In this document: positions 1 to 9,039 of the stretch, piece after piece | Layout of the letters: every line of letters begins with the position of its first letter | Position numbering within the stretch: position 1 is the first letter of the stretch | Assembly: GCA_022539475.1 (NCBI GenBank) | Contig: VCMS01000057.1 | Coordinates: forward strand, 186,001-250,000 | Origin: Gracilaria domingensis | Lineage: Eukaryota > Rhodophyta > Florideophyceae > Gracilariales > Gracilariaceae | Direction: 5' to 3' | Length of the DNA stretch: 64,000 nt | Position numbers and translations under genes: made by a program | The notes under the pieces: generated by a model | Database searches by the model: none | What the model saw: only the letters and a program-made list of their open reading frames with translations | What the model was told of the DNA's origin: nothing

Positions 1-1
1 G

Positions 2-979
2 AGGGATGATGAGCAGGCAAAAACCGCACTACAGAGCGCCTACGGGAAGGTATTGAGCAAAGATGAGTTGGATGCAACTTGTAGTCGCGACTCGTACTGG
101 TTAATTGTGGCCGACCGTTTCAATGATGAGAATGTCGATTCGAAGAATAGTTTTGCCGGAAAGCTGGACGAAGTGGACTCCAACGCAAGACCACTTTGCA
201 AGAGATCGTCATCAGTACTGAAAGAGCAATTCGAGGGTATCAGAGGGCTTGCAACTAGAGTCAGGGCTAACTGGTCAAAGTCTGGGCAGAATGATCCTTC
301 GAATTTTACCCGTTTTCTTGAGCGAACTCCATCCGCAAAGCTAACAGCGAAGTCAAAGCGTGCGTATGTTTTCTTTATTGTCTGCCGGGTTGGAACAGCA
401 AACGAGGCTCTTCACGTGACGACTGCGGCATCACGATTGGCTGAAGAGGACAATGGTGGAGTGGAGGAAGGCGGTTTGGGTAGCGCGGAACACAACGAGG
501 CATTTCAAGGTGGGTTGGGTACGAGGAGTGCTAGGAGCAGTGGAAATTATAAGAGTGTTGGCGATTTATCCAAAGTAGTGACGCAGTCTAACGAAATATC
601 GCGAGAGCAAACGGCAATCCTCAAGCAGCACTTAGAACTTGAGCGAGAGAAAGTGAGGGGGCCAAAGAAATCAGATATTGAGGAACAGAGAGACTACTTT
701 ACACATCGGGTGAAACTTGGTTCTTTACTTGCGGAAAGCTCGGCATCGTTAAAGAGAGCTCGAGATCTAAACGATGAGGCCCTAATTGATATATTGGAAG
801 AAAACCACGGCCAGTTGCTGAAGAAGTATAAGCATGTGGTTCAGAAAGAGATGGAATACCCTTACCAAAGATCTTCGTTCCAGTCTGCCAGCATCTCACT
901 GAGAATTGCGTTTAGACCGCCGGTAGATTCTTTCACTCCCATACTTTTTAGTGTACCAACGTTAGCCTTTACGTACTAG
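2..979 (+). CDS. Myb/trihelix-like DNA-binding protein, 5' end outside window
   Basis: The reading frame is open to the left edge, so the start lies outside the window; the visible part is about 325 residues ending at TAG. The first third has the spaced aromatics and helices of a Myb/SANT-like or trihelix fold: a WLIVADRFND stretch, then ATRVRANWSKSGQNDPSNF and a TRFLERTP segment. A Gly-rich linker (GGLG twice) follows, then a charged helical segment rich in Glu, Lys and Gln around residues 190-270 that could form a coiled coil. This layout, an N-terminal DNA-binding helix bundle and a C-terminal charged helix, resembles transposon-associated Myb-like proteins and NAM-associated proteins. Whether it is a host factor or a transposase partner cannot be decided here. 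The last 40 residues may be read-through beyond the conserved part. The 3' end overlaps the 3' end of the minus-strand remodeler tail. Confidence 0.55.
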   Translation, partial: RDDEQAKTALQSAYGKVLSKDELDATCSRDSYWLIVADRFNDENVDSKNSFAGKLDEVDSNARPLCKRSSSVLKEQFEGIRGLATRVRANWSKSGQNDPSNFTRFLERTPSAKLTAKSKRAYVFFIVCRVGTANEALHVTTAASRLAEEDNGGVEEGGLGSAEHNEAFQGGLGTRSARSSGNYKSVGDLSKVVTQSNEISREQTAILKQHLELEREKVRGPKKSDIEEQRDYFTHRVKLGSLLAESSASLKRARDLNDEALIDILEENHGQLLKKYKHVVQKEMEYPYQRSSFQSASISLRIAFRPPVDSFTPILFSVPTLAFTY

Positions 980-3058
980 TTCTATGTTGATATTGTTTGT
1001 GGAACTTAAAACTATATGCTGCATACTTCGCCACTTACGAGAACCACATCGCATTCCCCACCAAGTTCCTATTGCACAATAAACCTTGGGGCTGCACCCA
1101 CCCGCCCTCGCCGCAGCAGCGCCTCCGCGACCTGAGTTTCCACTTGGTCCGGCCTCGCGTGTTAGAGCCATACTTGAGGGCATATATGTGTGTACCATTT
1201 TCGGTCGATCTCTTCTATCGCCACCATATGTGATGACCTTCGGCACATAAGAAGACAAAACAGCATGGGGACCGATAGGATACAAACGACTATCTCCCTT
1301 CTGTACAATAGAGGAGCCCATCGACTGAACGATGGCAGCTGATGACTTTCCCAATGGTCCATTCGAGACTTGCCCTCCTCCTGACACCACTTTCCCGACG
1401 TTAGAGCTTGTACCGACATTGGCATACTTCGTCCCAGAATGAAACGACGTATTGGCAGCTCCTTGCTTCACGGAAACCAATTGCCCAGAGGTACCTGTCT
1501 GGATTAGTGTATCTTTCTGACTTGTGTTTTGTGGGCTAGTTCCATGTTGAGCTTGATGGCGAACAGGTACGATCCCTCCGGAAGAGCTAGAAACTTTTCG
1601 TGAGGGTGCACCATATGCAGGCGGAAGGTTTCCGGCCTGTTGCACTCGATGGAAACCGACCTGATTTCGGTTCTTCAAATCTACAGTCTTACATTTCAAA
1701 GTAGAGCTGTTTCGAGCGGGAGCGGACGTGCGGTTCTGAACGTTTGGCCGATGTGAAGATCCCGTACTTTGGGTTCGTGCTCCTTTGTTCGCTGCCTTTT
1801 GAACCAAAGCTTGACCTACACTCTTGGATTGCTGCTCTCCACCTTTCAATACAGAACTCGTTTGATCTTGATTCGATCCGTTCATGGTGCTTGTGAATCC
1901 ATTCCCACGTCTTGGGTCATCCCTTGGGGCGAACATAAACGGTTTTCGCTTCGATTGACCTTGCCGTGCGGTTTCATGACTCTTCAAACCAGCCTTGTGA
2001 TGATCAGGGACTTCGAATAGGTCAAGAATCTCCGCAATAGGAGGCAAAATATCTGGTCGCACTAGTCCCTTCATCTTCGACGCCGCTTCTGAAAGAAGCT
2101 TCTGATGAGAAGAATGCATTTCTGCTGATGTCTGCCCAGTCCCTACTGGGACCACAGGCTTTGCTCGTGACACCGCCAAAGCAGTCTGAAATGCTTGCTG
2201 ATATCTTCGTCGTGTATCTGATTCCGAGGTGTTCGACTTCGGGAGTAATGGGCCGTTCTTGACATCCTTCCCCAGCACATTCAGAAGTCTATCAAGACAA
2301 TGCCTGATAGGGCGGTATCGACGAGCTCCAAACCTTACCGTTGCTTGAGACGACAAAAGATCAGCCACGAAAAACATGTTATTGTTACAAGCAGAAGCAG
2401 CTGCAATCAATGCTTCATCTTCCTCCTTAGTCCACTCGTCGTTTACACCTTGATGTTCATTCGAAATGTTGTCTCCGTAGAACGCAATAGAAGATTTCAT
2501 TCCAGGAATGGTAAACCTTCTCGCATTCTTCTTGGGTTTGTTCTTGAACAAACCGCCCATACCAGCATGATACTCAGGTCCAGAAACAGAGTTCGTGACA
2601 CCGAAATTGCCTCTAGACTTTGGACCAGGATCAACTCTTGTTTTCTTTGAATGAACAGTCGGAGGCGGGTAGCGAGATATGTCACACAAGCCTTTCGATG
2701 TGTTCATTATTTCTAAATGACCAGAACGCCTCGCTTCTTCTCTGCATGTATCTGTTGAATAAGCTTTGGGGCTGGAGCCTTGATTGGAGACAGAGCTTGA
2801 ATCTTCATGCTTCCGTTTCACTTCGATTTCTGCCTTCCTCTTCCGCAGGTTCTCTACACCCTTCTCCTTCTGCCTTCTCGTTGCGTGAATTGTTTGACTC
2901 ATCCTGTTGTACGCATGGGGAAAGAATGCCGCGTCTTCCCCGCACTCCAAACCTGCCGCTGCGGTGCCGTGTACAACCGTCGAAAACTTAAGCTCTTCCG
3001 GACCACCGTCGCGTAGCGGCAGGTACAAATTAATGTCCGCGTCGGCGTCCGTCAGCGC
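962..3058 (-). pseudogene. SWR1/PIE1/EP400-type remodeler, C-terminal tail with SANT domain
   Basis: This frame continues directly, in phase, from the helicase ORF upstream, separated only by one TGA at 3059-3061. The tail begins with ALTDADADINLYLPLRDGG and has a basic helical segment (RRQKEKGVENLRKRKAEIE). About residues 195-250 form a SANT/Myb module that starts NDEWTKEEDEALIAAA and ends near HCLDRLLNVLG. A long Ser/Gln/Gly-rich low-complexity region follows. A helicase followed by a SANT domain and a disordered tail is the layout of plant PIE1 and animal EP400/Domino, the catalytic subunits of complexes that load H2A.Z. No ATG precedes the conserved part, so this is not a separate gene. 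The last 50 residues look non-coding. Whether the TGA is a mutation, a sequence error or a readthrough stop is unknown. Confidence 0.7.
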
Positions 3059-5032
3059 TCATAAATAGCTTGTCTGCCCTTCGTCCGTAACATCAATCTC
3101 GTAAAGCAGAGTTTCAGTATCATCTTCGCCGGTGCTTTCGGAATCGGAATTCTTCTTTTCATCCCTGGATGGATTGCTTTCCAACGCCGATTCTCTTCCC
3201 GGACTCGAAGTCGTGGGCGGCGTGGCCATGGAACAGTCAACATCGGTGAAGGGTTTTGCACTGTTTAAACGTTGAAGAACACGAAGCGCATATCGTTGAA
3301 TAGGGGTTAACGTGTCTACGAGCTTGTTAAGATCTTCGGAGTCGTGCGGACGCACACCAGTTCTCTTTGACAAACCGCTTTGGTTTGCAATGGGAGTGTC
3401 CTTGAATTCAGCCTCCAGATCTCTCTTCTCTTTCTCAGCAACCTGTAGGGCCATTGTCTCTCGTTCATCTTCTCTCGCGAGGAGTTTTGAAGCTATGGTT
3501 TGATACTCGTTCATGTCCCTGTCACTGCCACATTCAACTGAACCTCCTTCCAACTTGCCTTGATGAGGAACAGCTTCTACAGCCTTGCCAGCTCCAAACC
3601 CTGTAAACTGCCCACACGAGCTTTGAATATCAGACGCAGGTGACGGTCTCTCGCCGTTCTCAGAAATGGACCCGTTCTTCCCGTTCTCTGGCGTAGTGTG
3701 TCGTTTCCTCTCATGGTTCGGCTCTGAACTGCTCCGAAAACCATTTTTGACGGTACCTGACTTCTCTGCGCTCCCTGAAAGAGTAAATCCATCTCCGACT
3801 GTGTTCTTAGATCCAGAATTATCTGCCTTCAACAATTCCCGAGCTCTCTGAATCGCGTCTGTAGTAAATCCAGCCTGGGAAATAACTTGTTGCTCTAAGG
3901 CTCTCTTCTCCATGGCTCGCTTTAAAATGCTTTCTTCCACAGTTTGCTCGGATATCAGACGGTATACATGAACTGGTTTCGTCTGACCAATACGATGGGC
4001 TCGATCTTGGGCTTGGTTGTCAATTGCAGGATTGTAGTCAGAGTCGTAGAAGATCACAGTATCGGCACCCGTTAAGTTAAGCCCAACACCACCGGCACGG
4101 GTTGTAAGAATCATGCAAAAAATTCTCGTATCAGTGTTGAACCTTTCTACTACTTTCTGTCTATCATCCGTCTTTGTTGTGCCATCTAACCTAAGATAAC
4201 GACAACAATGGAGATTGAGAAACGATTCCAAAATGTCCAACATCCTTTTCATTTGCGTGAAGATTAGTGCTCGAGACTTCCGTGCTTTCAAATCGCGATT
4301 TAACCGTTCCAGTGTTTGAAGCTTCCCACAATCCCACTGAATAAGTCTTGTCTCAGGAATTGTAACGACTTCGAACCTCAAACTCACGAAAAAGAGCCCG
4401 AAGTCCGGATGATTTCCGAGCAAATCTACGGTATTGATCGGGCGGGAGCGACATTCCACAACTCCATCAGCTAAAACCAAAGCTGGTGATTTCCTGAAGC
4501 TAAGACCATGATCTTTTGCACAGTGCAATCGGTCTTCATATCTTAGAGTCGGAAAAGAGTTTCTTAAAACTGAAACTCTATTCTCTAAAGTATAGCAAAA
4601 CGAACCGTCCTTTAGTTCGGACCATTGCCGGGCGCTTTGGCTACCATGTGAGGTCGTAGATAGCTCCCAACCCATGTCACCCAGTTGACCAGCAAGAGTA
4701 AAGTGATGAAACTGATTCTTCACATCAAAAGACTGACGGCCCAGATTTAAGGACGAAAAAGCCGAGTATACCTGTGAACGGCCACTCAAGTTTGCACTGA
4801 CAAAACAAAACGATGTGCAACCGGCAGTTAGTGCTATTCCTGCTGCCCCTCCGGTAGCAAACACACCAGAAGACGCTGTTTCTGCTTCAGAGACTGTCAT
4901 CACGGAAGCCGTAAGCCTCTTTGTCACAAGAACGGCCAGGGCCGGACCTCTTCGTGAAACAGCACACGCACCGACGAGGACGTAGTCAGAGAAATCGACA
5001 TCAAGTGGAACTGCTGCGACGGGCAGAAACAT
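3059..5032 (-). CDS. Chimeric ORF: degenerate inositol 5-phosphatase domain joined to SWR1-type helicase C lobe
   Basis: This is one 657-residue open frame with ATG at 5032-5030. Residues 1 to about 222 read as the second half of an inositol-polyphosphate 5-phosphatase: a DYVLVGACAV strand, FATGGAAGIAL, TSFCFVSANLSG, and a closing LLGNHPDFGLFF where active enzymes have SDHxPV. The GDxNYR and PxWxDR catalytic motifs are ruined (AGQLGDMGWEL, SPALVLADGVV), so this part should be inactive. From about residue 225 it is the Swr1/PIE1 SNF2 helicase C lobe: LIQWDCGKLQTLERL, ALIFTQM, YLRLDGTT, TTRAGGVGLNLTGADTVIFY, QAQDRAHRIGQT. The first ATPase lobe and HSA domain are absent. Either a rearrangement fused two genes or a splice boundary is hidden; a GTGAGT donor-like hexamer sits at 4387-4382, at the end of the phosphatase part. 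The C-terminal 250 residues are charged and poorly conserved. Confidence 0.75.
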   Translation of the reverse strand: MFLPVAAVPLDVDFSDYVLVGACAVSRRGPALAVLVTKRLTASVMTVSEAETASSGVFATGGAAGIALTAGCTSFCFVSANLSGRSQVYSAFSSLNLGRQSFDVKNQFHHFTLAGQLGDMGWELSTTSHGSQSARQWSELKDGSFCYTLENRVSVLRNSFPTLRYEDRLHCAKDHGLSFRKSPALVLADGVVECRSRPINTVDLLGNHPDFGLFFVSLRFEVVTIPETRLIQWDCGKLQTLERLNRDLKARKSRALIFTQMKRMLDILESFLNLHCCRYLRLDGTTKTDDRQKVVERFNTDTRIFCMILTTRAGGVGLNLTGADTVIFYDSDYNPAIDNQAQDRAHRIGQTKPVHVYRLISEQTVEESILKRAMEKRALEQQVISQAGFTTDAIQRARELLKADNSGSKNTVGDGFTLSGSAEKSGTVKNGFRSSSEPNHERKRHTTPENGKNGSISENGERPSPASDIQSSCGQFTGFGAGKAVEAVPHQGKLEGGSVECGSDRDMNEYQTIASKLLAREDERETMALQVAEKEKRDLEAEFKDTPIANQSGLSKRTGVRPHDSEDLNKLVDTLTPIQRYALRVLQRLNSAKPFTDVDCSMATPPTTSSPGRESALESNPSRDEKKNSDSESTGEDDTETLLYEIDVTDEGQTSYL

Positions 5033-6278
5033 TTGTCTCAGGGATTAAGAGAGCGACAATCTCGTTCATGAGATCCTTCACCTCTGGATCAGGAGCAAGG
5101 CCCCAGTCCTTCATCAGATACTCGTCCCCCTTCTTCCCTTGCATGACTCTAACGCGGATGGGTGTCCCGGGTGGCACCAGCCCAGCAGCCGGGTCAGACC
5201 ACTTAATAAGGGCTCTTAGAAAGCTCTCTCTCGCTGTTGTTCCTCTCTTAAACTGCAAGTCAAGAGGAGACGCAGTGCACGGGTAGAAATGAGACGGTTT
5301 GTACATCAAACGCAAACGCACTGGTATCTTCTTGTCGGATGTCTTACGCTCTTCATACTTGCTCCATGACACAAGATCATCTCGTGGATATTGGAAACAT
5401 TTCCCATCTGGCGTTGAGACGTACATGAGATAATCGTAAAACTCTATCAACACGGGCTGTTTGTCTCCTCCCGCATTCACGCGAAGGGCTTCAAAAAAGT
5501 ACCACAGCTTCGACGTTATGCTATCACTCGACTTTCGCTCAATGTCTTCCCCATCTGGCTTCTTCCCTGATATTTCTTCATCGTTTCCGAACAATGGCTT
5601 CCGCAGAATGACATTGCCAGACAGGATATCGATCACTTCCTGTCGGCTCTCATCCACAAAGTTCTTGTAGTACATTCTCATGACGGATTTGACCCCGTCA
5701 CCAATAACACCCGTAATGGAGCGCTTACCGGTCCTCGTAAAATCGGTCTTCAACGCACCGGTACCACTATATTGCTTTGAAATAGCGTCTGCGTTATCCC
5801 CCCACAGGTGTTTATATCTATCTTCCGACTCGCTGTACAAACGTAGTGCCACGTTCTTCGACGTTTTCAACTCTCCGGCGAACACCCTTCTTACTTGCAT
5901 CGACAGAACTTCATGTGCGATGAGGGACTCTACAACGTTTGTCCGATCCAGGCAGTCGACGCAGTTCACTTGGAACACTCCGTCCTGTGATTTGAGCTCG
6001 TGAAAGTCATGGCCGCTCTCGTAAAAGCCATAGCTGTCAATGTCCTGACGTAGTTTCTCAAGAAGAATAGAAAGCCCACGCTCGTATTCCTTACCAGCGC
6101 AATGTTTATGGAAGTCAAACGCTACTAACTTTGGTGATTTCTCCTTGTCATAAGCGCGAAGACAGAGGTCCATTTGACGTTCAAAAGTCTCAGCAAGAAC
6201 GTTCTCGCTGCCATTGAGGTCAACCAGACTGACGGAGCATACATACCCATACATGTGCTTCAAGCCTTTACGGAGCAT
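5001..6278 (-). pseudogene. Sac-domain phosphoinositide phosphatase (synaptojanin-like), C-terminal part of Sac domain
   Basis: The 425-residue frame holds the second half of a Sac1-type phosphatase. The signature NCVDCLDRTN is intact at about residues 105-114, including the catalytic Cys and Arg. Before it come YGYVCSVSLVDLNGSEN and LVAFDFHKHC, and after it WGDNADAISKQYSGTGALK, all in canonical Sac order. Known Sac enzymes dephosphorylate PI4P, PI3P or PI(3,5)P2 at membranes. A 5-phosphatase-like domain follows immediately in another frame (overlap 5001-5032), which is the synaptojanin order of domains. The apparent start ATG at 6278 lies inside a fold-back (6264-6322) and is probably not a real start: the N-terminal half of the Sac domain is encoded just upstream in a different frame. 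I treat the pieces as one broken gene. Confidence 0.8.
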
Positions 6279-6679
6279 TTTGATACTCTGAAGTTTAGAG
6301 TATCAAAATGCTCCGTAAAGGCGGTGCGACTCGCAAGAAGGGTAGCGTCGAGCTCGGGGCTTGGCTTCGCTATACCATTATCCTGGCGCCCAAACACGGA
6401 CACACTGCCACGAATTAAAGAAAACGAAGTGTATACATGACTGGTTTCCTCAGCCCATACAAGCTGCTCGGTCTCGACAAAGTTTGCGACGTTTCCCAAC
6501 GCATCGGCACCTCTGGTTATATACCTGGTACCCGCTCTGTGACGTGAACGTCTGGAAATGAGAGTGGTGGTGAATTCGGCGCTGCCAGCGGCAAGAGCAG
6601 GCGTCTGAAATCTCATCAAACTCGTACCGACAAAGCCATATATAGTACGCACAGCCCATGATTTGCATGCATGTGGCAT
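6260..6679 (-). pseudogene. Sac-domain phosphatase, N-terminal part of Sac domain
   Basis: The frame contains the Sac-domain block LISRRSRHRAGTRYITRGAD, then GNVANFVETEQLV and SLIRGSVSVFG. These precede the catalytic half found in the next frame downstream. Its end AFTEHFDTL corresponds to the Sac segment that should run directly into KHMYGYV of the downstream frame. A 34-base fold-back insertion between the two shifts the frame and adds a false tail. About 150 residues normally preceding this point in Sac proteins are not recognisable. The frame starts at an ATG at 6679 only 74 bp from a Harbinger transposase, so the gene may have been truncated by the transposon, or its first exon may lie elsewhere. 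Confidence 0.75.
6264..6322. repeat. Perfect 26-bp fold-back inside the Sac gene
   Basis: Bases 6264-6289 and 6297-6322 are perfect reverse complements separated by 7 bases. One arm encodes the genuine Sac residues AFTEHFDTL; the other arm plus loop is an extra 34 bases. Removing those 34 bases would put both Sac halves in one frame, so the fold-back is the frame-breaking event. This is the structure expected from a short template-switch (snap-back) event during replication, or from a cloning or amplification artefact. Confidence 0.9.
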
Positions 6680-6752
6680 TCGATCAAGTTGAGTCTTTTA
6701 CGTCTTCCACTTGCGTGCGAATTTGAAAAACGCCTGCTCGATACAACTTAAA

Positions 6753-8018
6753 TCAAAGAGGCTCTGGGATACCTCTCAGAGGAGGCCTCTTTAGATTTCG
6801 ACGTCGCACAATCGCTACCATTTGATCTCGCTTCTTTGTACATCTCTCTACCGAAAAGCACGTGTCCTCCTCACCATCCGATGGACCCATCATCGCGAAT
6901 CCTTCCTTTGACGCAGTGTACCAGTCGCGTATATCCTTCTCCATATCGCGCAATTCGGATACAGAAAATGTAGAGAGCTTGCCGTCGCCTTCATCAATGC
7001 AAAAATTCTGCAACTTCATGCATAAGATAATTATGCTTGCGTTGATGTGTACATTGTAGTTTAAACGACTCTGCAGCATTCGCCACCTGGCAACCAGTCT
7101 CCCGAAAGCCTGTTCGACATGCACACGCATAGAGGATAAGAAGTAGTTAAACGCTTTTTCGTACCAATACTTTACCTGCGAGGCCGGAATAGGCGTTATA
7201 AGATGATCTGTGCACACGTACGCTTCATCACCAACCAACCAGAATTCTGAACCTAGGTTTCTGCCTTGCAGAAAGTTAGAAAGCTTTGATGCTGCGTATG
7301 CCAGAGAGTCGTGTGTAGATCCTACACACTTTGCTGACGCAAAGAGAAAGCGACCGGCGTAATCCACAACTGCTTGTACGGGGATAGCGTAGTATCCTTT
7401 CCGGCACCAATATTTCGGCGCGTTATATCTTGGCGGCTTGATCTTCACTGTGATACCATCAATCGATCCAACACAATCTGATAGAGGGCTCATCTTTACG
7501 CGGGACATTTTGAATCCCCGCGACAATTTGCATAAGTCTTCGAATCCTTCCGGTATACCTGAAAGTCGCAACACTTTTGATAGTGCACAACATGTCTCCA
7601 AAAAAATGTGGTACACCGTAGACCGCTGTGTTCGATACAGTTGATGAATTGTGTCTACGGTGCCACCCGCCAACCGGCTTAGCGTAATTCCTAGACGCAT
7701 TTCAACTGATAGAGTAGGCCGCTTTGCACGGCGACCCATTTCATCACTTTTGGCCAAGTGAGGGTTGATCAGTCCAGCCAATTTATAGAAGGACTTACGG
7801 CTCATGCGGTAATCGTGAGTGAATGCCCTGTCACTTAAAAAGTCGGTAATAGACTCAAAAGTTACATGGCGGCGAGTTTCGTTTGGCGGCTTGTGTGACC
7901 TCGTCGAGGCGCGTTGATGACTCCGAAGCAGCTCTTTGGAGATTGCTACGCAGGCAATTCCAACAACATTACGATGTTGAGTTGCCTGGATGTACGAGGA
8001 GAGAAGTACCGAATTCAT
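6753..8018 (-). CDS. PIF/Harbinger (IS5-like DDE) transposase
   Basis: The frame encodes about 421 residues from the first in-frame ATG at 8018; the open frame extends to 8132 without another ATG. It has the Harbinger nuclease layout. The first acidic residue is in CVGSIDGITVKI, the second in WLVGDEAYVCTDHL, and the Glu in VEQAFGRLVARW. YYAIPVQAVVDYAGRFLF lies between the first two, and an N-terminal helical region contains RMSRKSFYKL and LSRLAGG, as in other members. All three catalytic residues are present and there is no internal stop, so the protein could be active. Harbinger elements usually also encode a Myb-like partner; none is adjacent, though a Myb-like ORF lies at the left edge 6 kb away. 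I could not identify its terminal inverted repeats or the 3-bp target duplication. Confidence 0.9.
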   Translation of the reverse strand: MNSVLLSSYIQATQHRNVVGIACVAISKELLRSHQRASTRSHKPPNETRRHVTFESITDFLSDRAFTHDYRMSRKSFYKLAGLINPHLAKSDEMGRRAKRPTLSVEMRLGITLSRLAGGTVDTIHQLYRTQRSTVYHIFLETCCALSKVLRLSGIPEGFEDLCKLSRGFKMSRVKMSPLSDCVGSIDGITVKIKPPRYNAPKYWCRKGYYAIPVQAVVDYAGRFLFASAKCVGSTHDSLAYAASKLSNFLQGRNLGSEFWLVGDEAYVCTDHLITPIPASQVKYWYEKAFNYFLSSMRVHVEQAFGRLVARWRMLQSRLNYNVHINASIIILCMKLQNFCIDEGDGKLSTFSVSELRDMEKDIRDWYTASKEGFAMMGPSDGEEDTCFSVERCTKKRDQMVAIVRRRNLKRPPLRGIPEPL

Positions 8019-8024
8019 CTCCGA

Positions 8025-8127
8025 GTTGATAATTGCGGCGGCGATGCGTCGTGGCTCGTTGGTTGTGCGCTGCAATGGAGTTGAAAATTGCGGCGGCGTT
8101 GCGTCGTGGCTCGTTGGTTGTGCACTG
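8025..8127. repeat. Tandem 48-bp duplication at the transposase 5' end
   Basis: Bases 8025-8072 are repeated at 8080-8127 with three substitutions, period 55. The repeat covers the N-terminal codons of the Harbinger ORF and its upstream region, which makes the true translation start ambiguous; the ATG at 8018 lies downstream of both copies and is the safest choice. Confidence 0.85.
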
Positions 8128-8500
8128 TGATCTCAGCGGATGGAGTGCATATTATGAAAAGAGTTTATGAGGTCCGGATTCCTTCGGAGTGCTGCCCCGC
8201 ACGCTTTATTTATATGCATAAACTTAAAATTAACGCGTTCACGCGTTCACGTTCACACTCTGTTTAGACACCGCCTGATTCACGTAGCATGATGACGCGC
8301 TCACAGCAGCCAAGTCTCGCACGCATGGGCCATCCAGGATGAGCTGGCACGCAAACGTCGTTGAACGACGCACCGCGTGCAGGAATGGCGCCGCGCGCTC
8401 CGTGGGCGGCGCGGAGGTTTGCTGGCGATGTGTTGTTGCAGACGGGTGTCATCAGACATGTCGTAATGTCATTCTGTCGTATTGGCAGCGCGCGAGATCA
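8128..8500. other. Interval between Harbinger transposase and left hairpin array
   Basis: No supported gene. It probably contains the Harbinger 5' flank and promoter, including an AT-rich stretch around 8208-8230. Open frames here are short and not recognisable. Confidence 0.4.
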
Positions 8501-9039
8501 AGTTGTGTTAGGGTCGCTACCCTAACACAACTCAACCACGCTGCCCGCGGGCACGTTACGTTTTGGCTGGATATGCGTGCGGTGTGTGTTTTGGGAGGTC
8601 TGTGGACGCTACCGGAATGAGGCGAAAACGAGCCCGCGGGCGGGGGGGGGGTCGGTCGTGTTAGGGTAGGTACCCTAACACGACCGGACCCCCCCGCCCG
8701 CGGGCAAGAAATCGCACATTTTTGAAAAAATCGGCCAAAACGTGCCCGCGGGCGGGGGGGTCCGTTCGTGTTAGGGTAGGTACCCTAACACGAACGGACC
8801 CGCCCGCCCGAGGGCATAAAGAAGCACATTTTTTAAAAAACCGGCCAAAACGTGCCCGCGGGCGGGGGGGTCCGTTCGTGTTAGGGTAGGTACCCTAACA
8901 CGAACGGACCCCCCCACCCGAGGGCATAAAAAAGCACATTTTTTAAAAAACCGGCCAAAACGTGCCCGCGGACGGGGGGGTGCGGTTGTGTTAGGGTAGC
9001 CACCCTAACACAACCGATCCCCCCCACGCCGGTGGGCAC
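8501..9039. repeat. Left hairpin array, five long GC-rich palindromes
   Basis: Five units with spacing near 115-120 bp. Four (about 8632-8705, 8743-8814, 8863-8934, 8963-9039) consist of a poly-G/poly-C stem flanked by GCCCGCGGGC-like ends, with a centre reading TTAGGGTAGGTACCCTAA or a close variant. The stems are nearly perfect over about 70 bases. The fifth (8501-8532) has a 14-bp stem and CGCT loop. Linkers are similar to one another: a run of A/T, then GGCCAAAACGTGCCCGCGGG. No protein coding is apparent. Confidence 0.9.

Noticed and set aside
53-979. Complete gene starting at base 53
   Set aside because: The codon at 53 is TTG and the frame is open to base 2, so the gene is truncated by the window edge.
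4998-5032. 17-base intron (GTTTCTGCCCGTCGCAG) joining the Sac and 5-phosphatase frames
   Set aside because: Too short for a normal intron, and removal does not produce the required phase.
6276-6278. ATG at 6278 as the true start of the Sac phosphatase
   Set aside because: It lies inside a snap-back and the N-terminal half of the same domain is encoded just upstream in another frame.
8632-8934. CRISPR-like array
   Set aside because: Regular spacing, but the units are long palindromes with near-identical linkers, no unique spacers and no cas genes; the DNA is eukaryotic.
8632-9039. Interstitial telomere
   Set aside because: TTAGGGT appears once per palindrome arm, never as a tandem telomeric run. 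Only a telomere-like word can be claimed.
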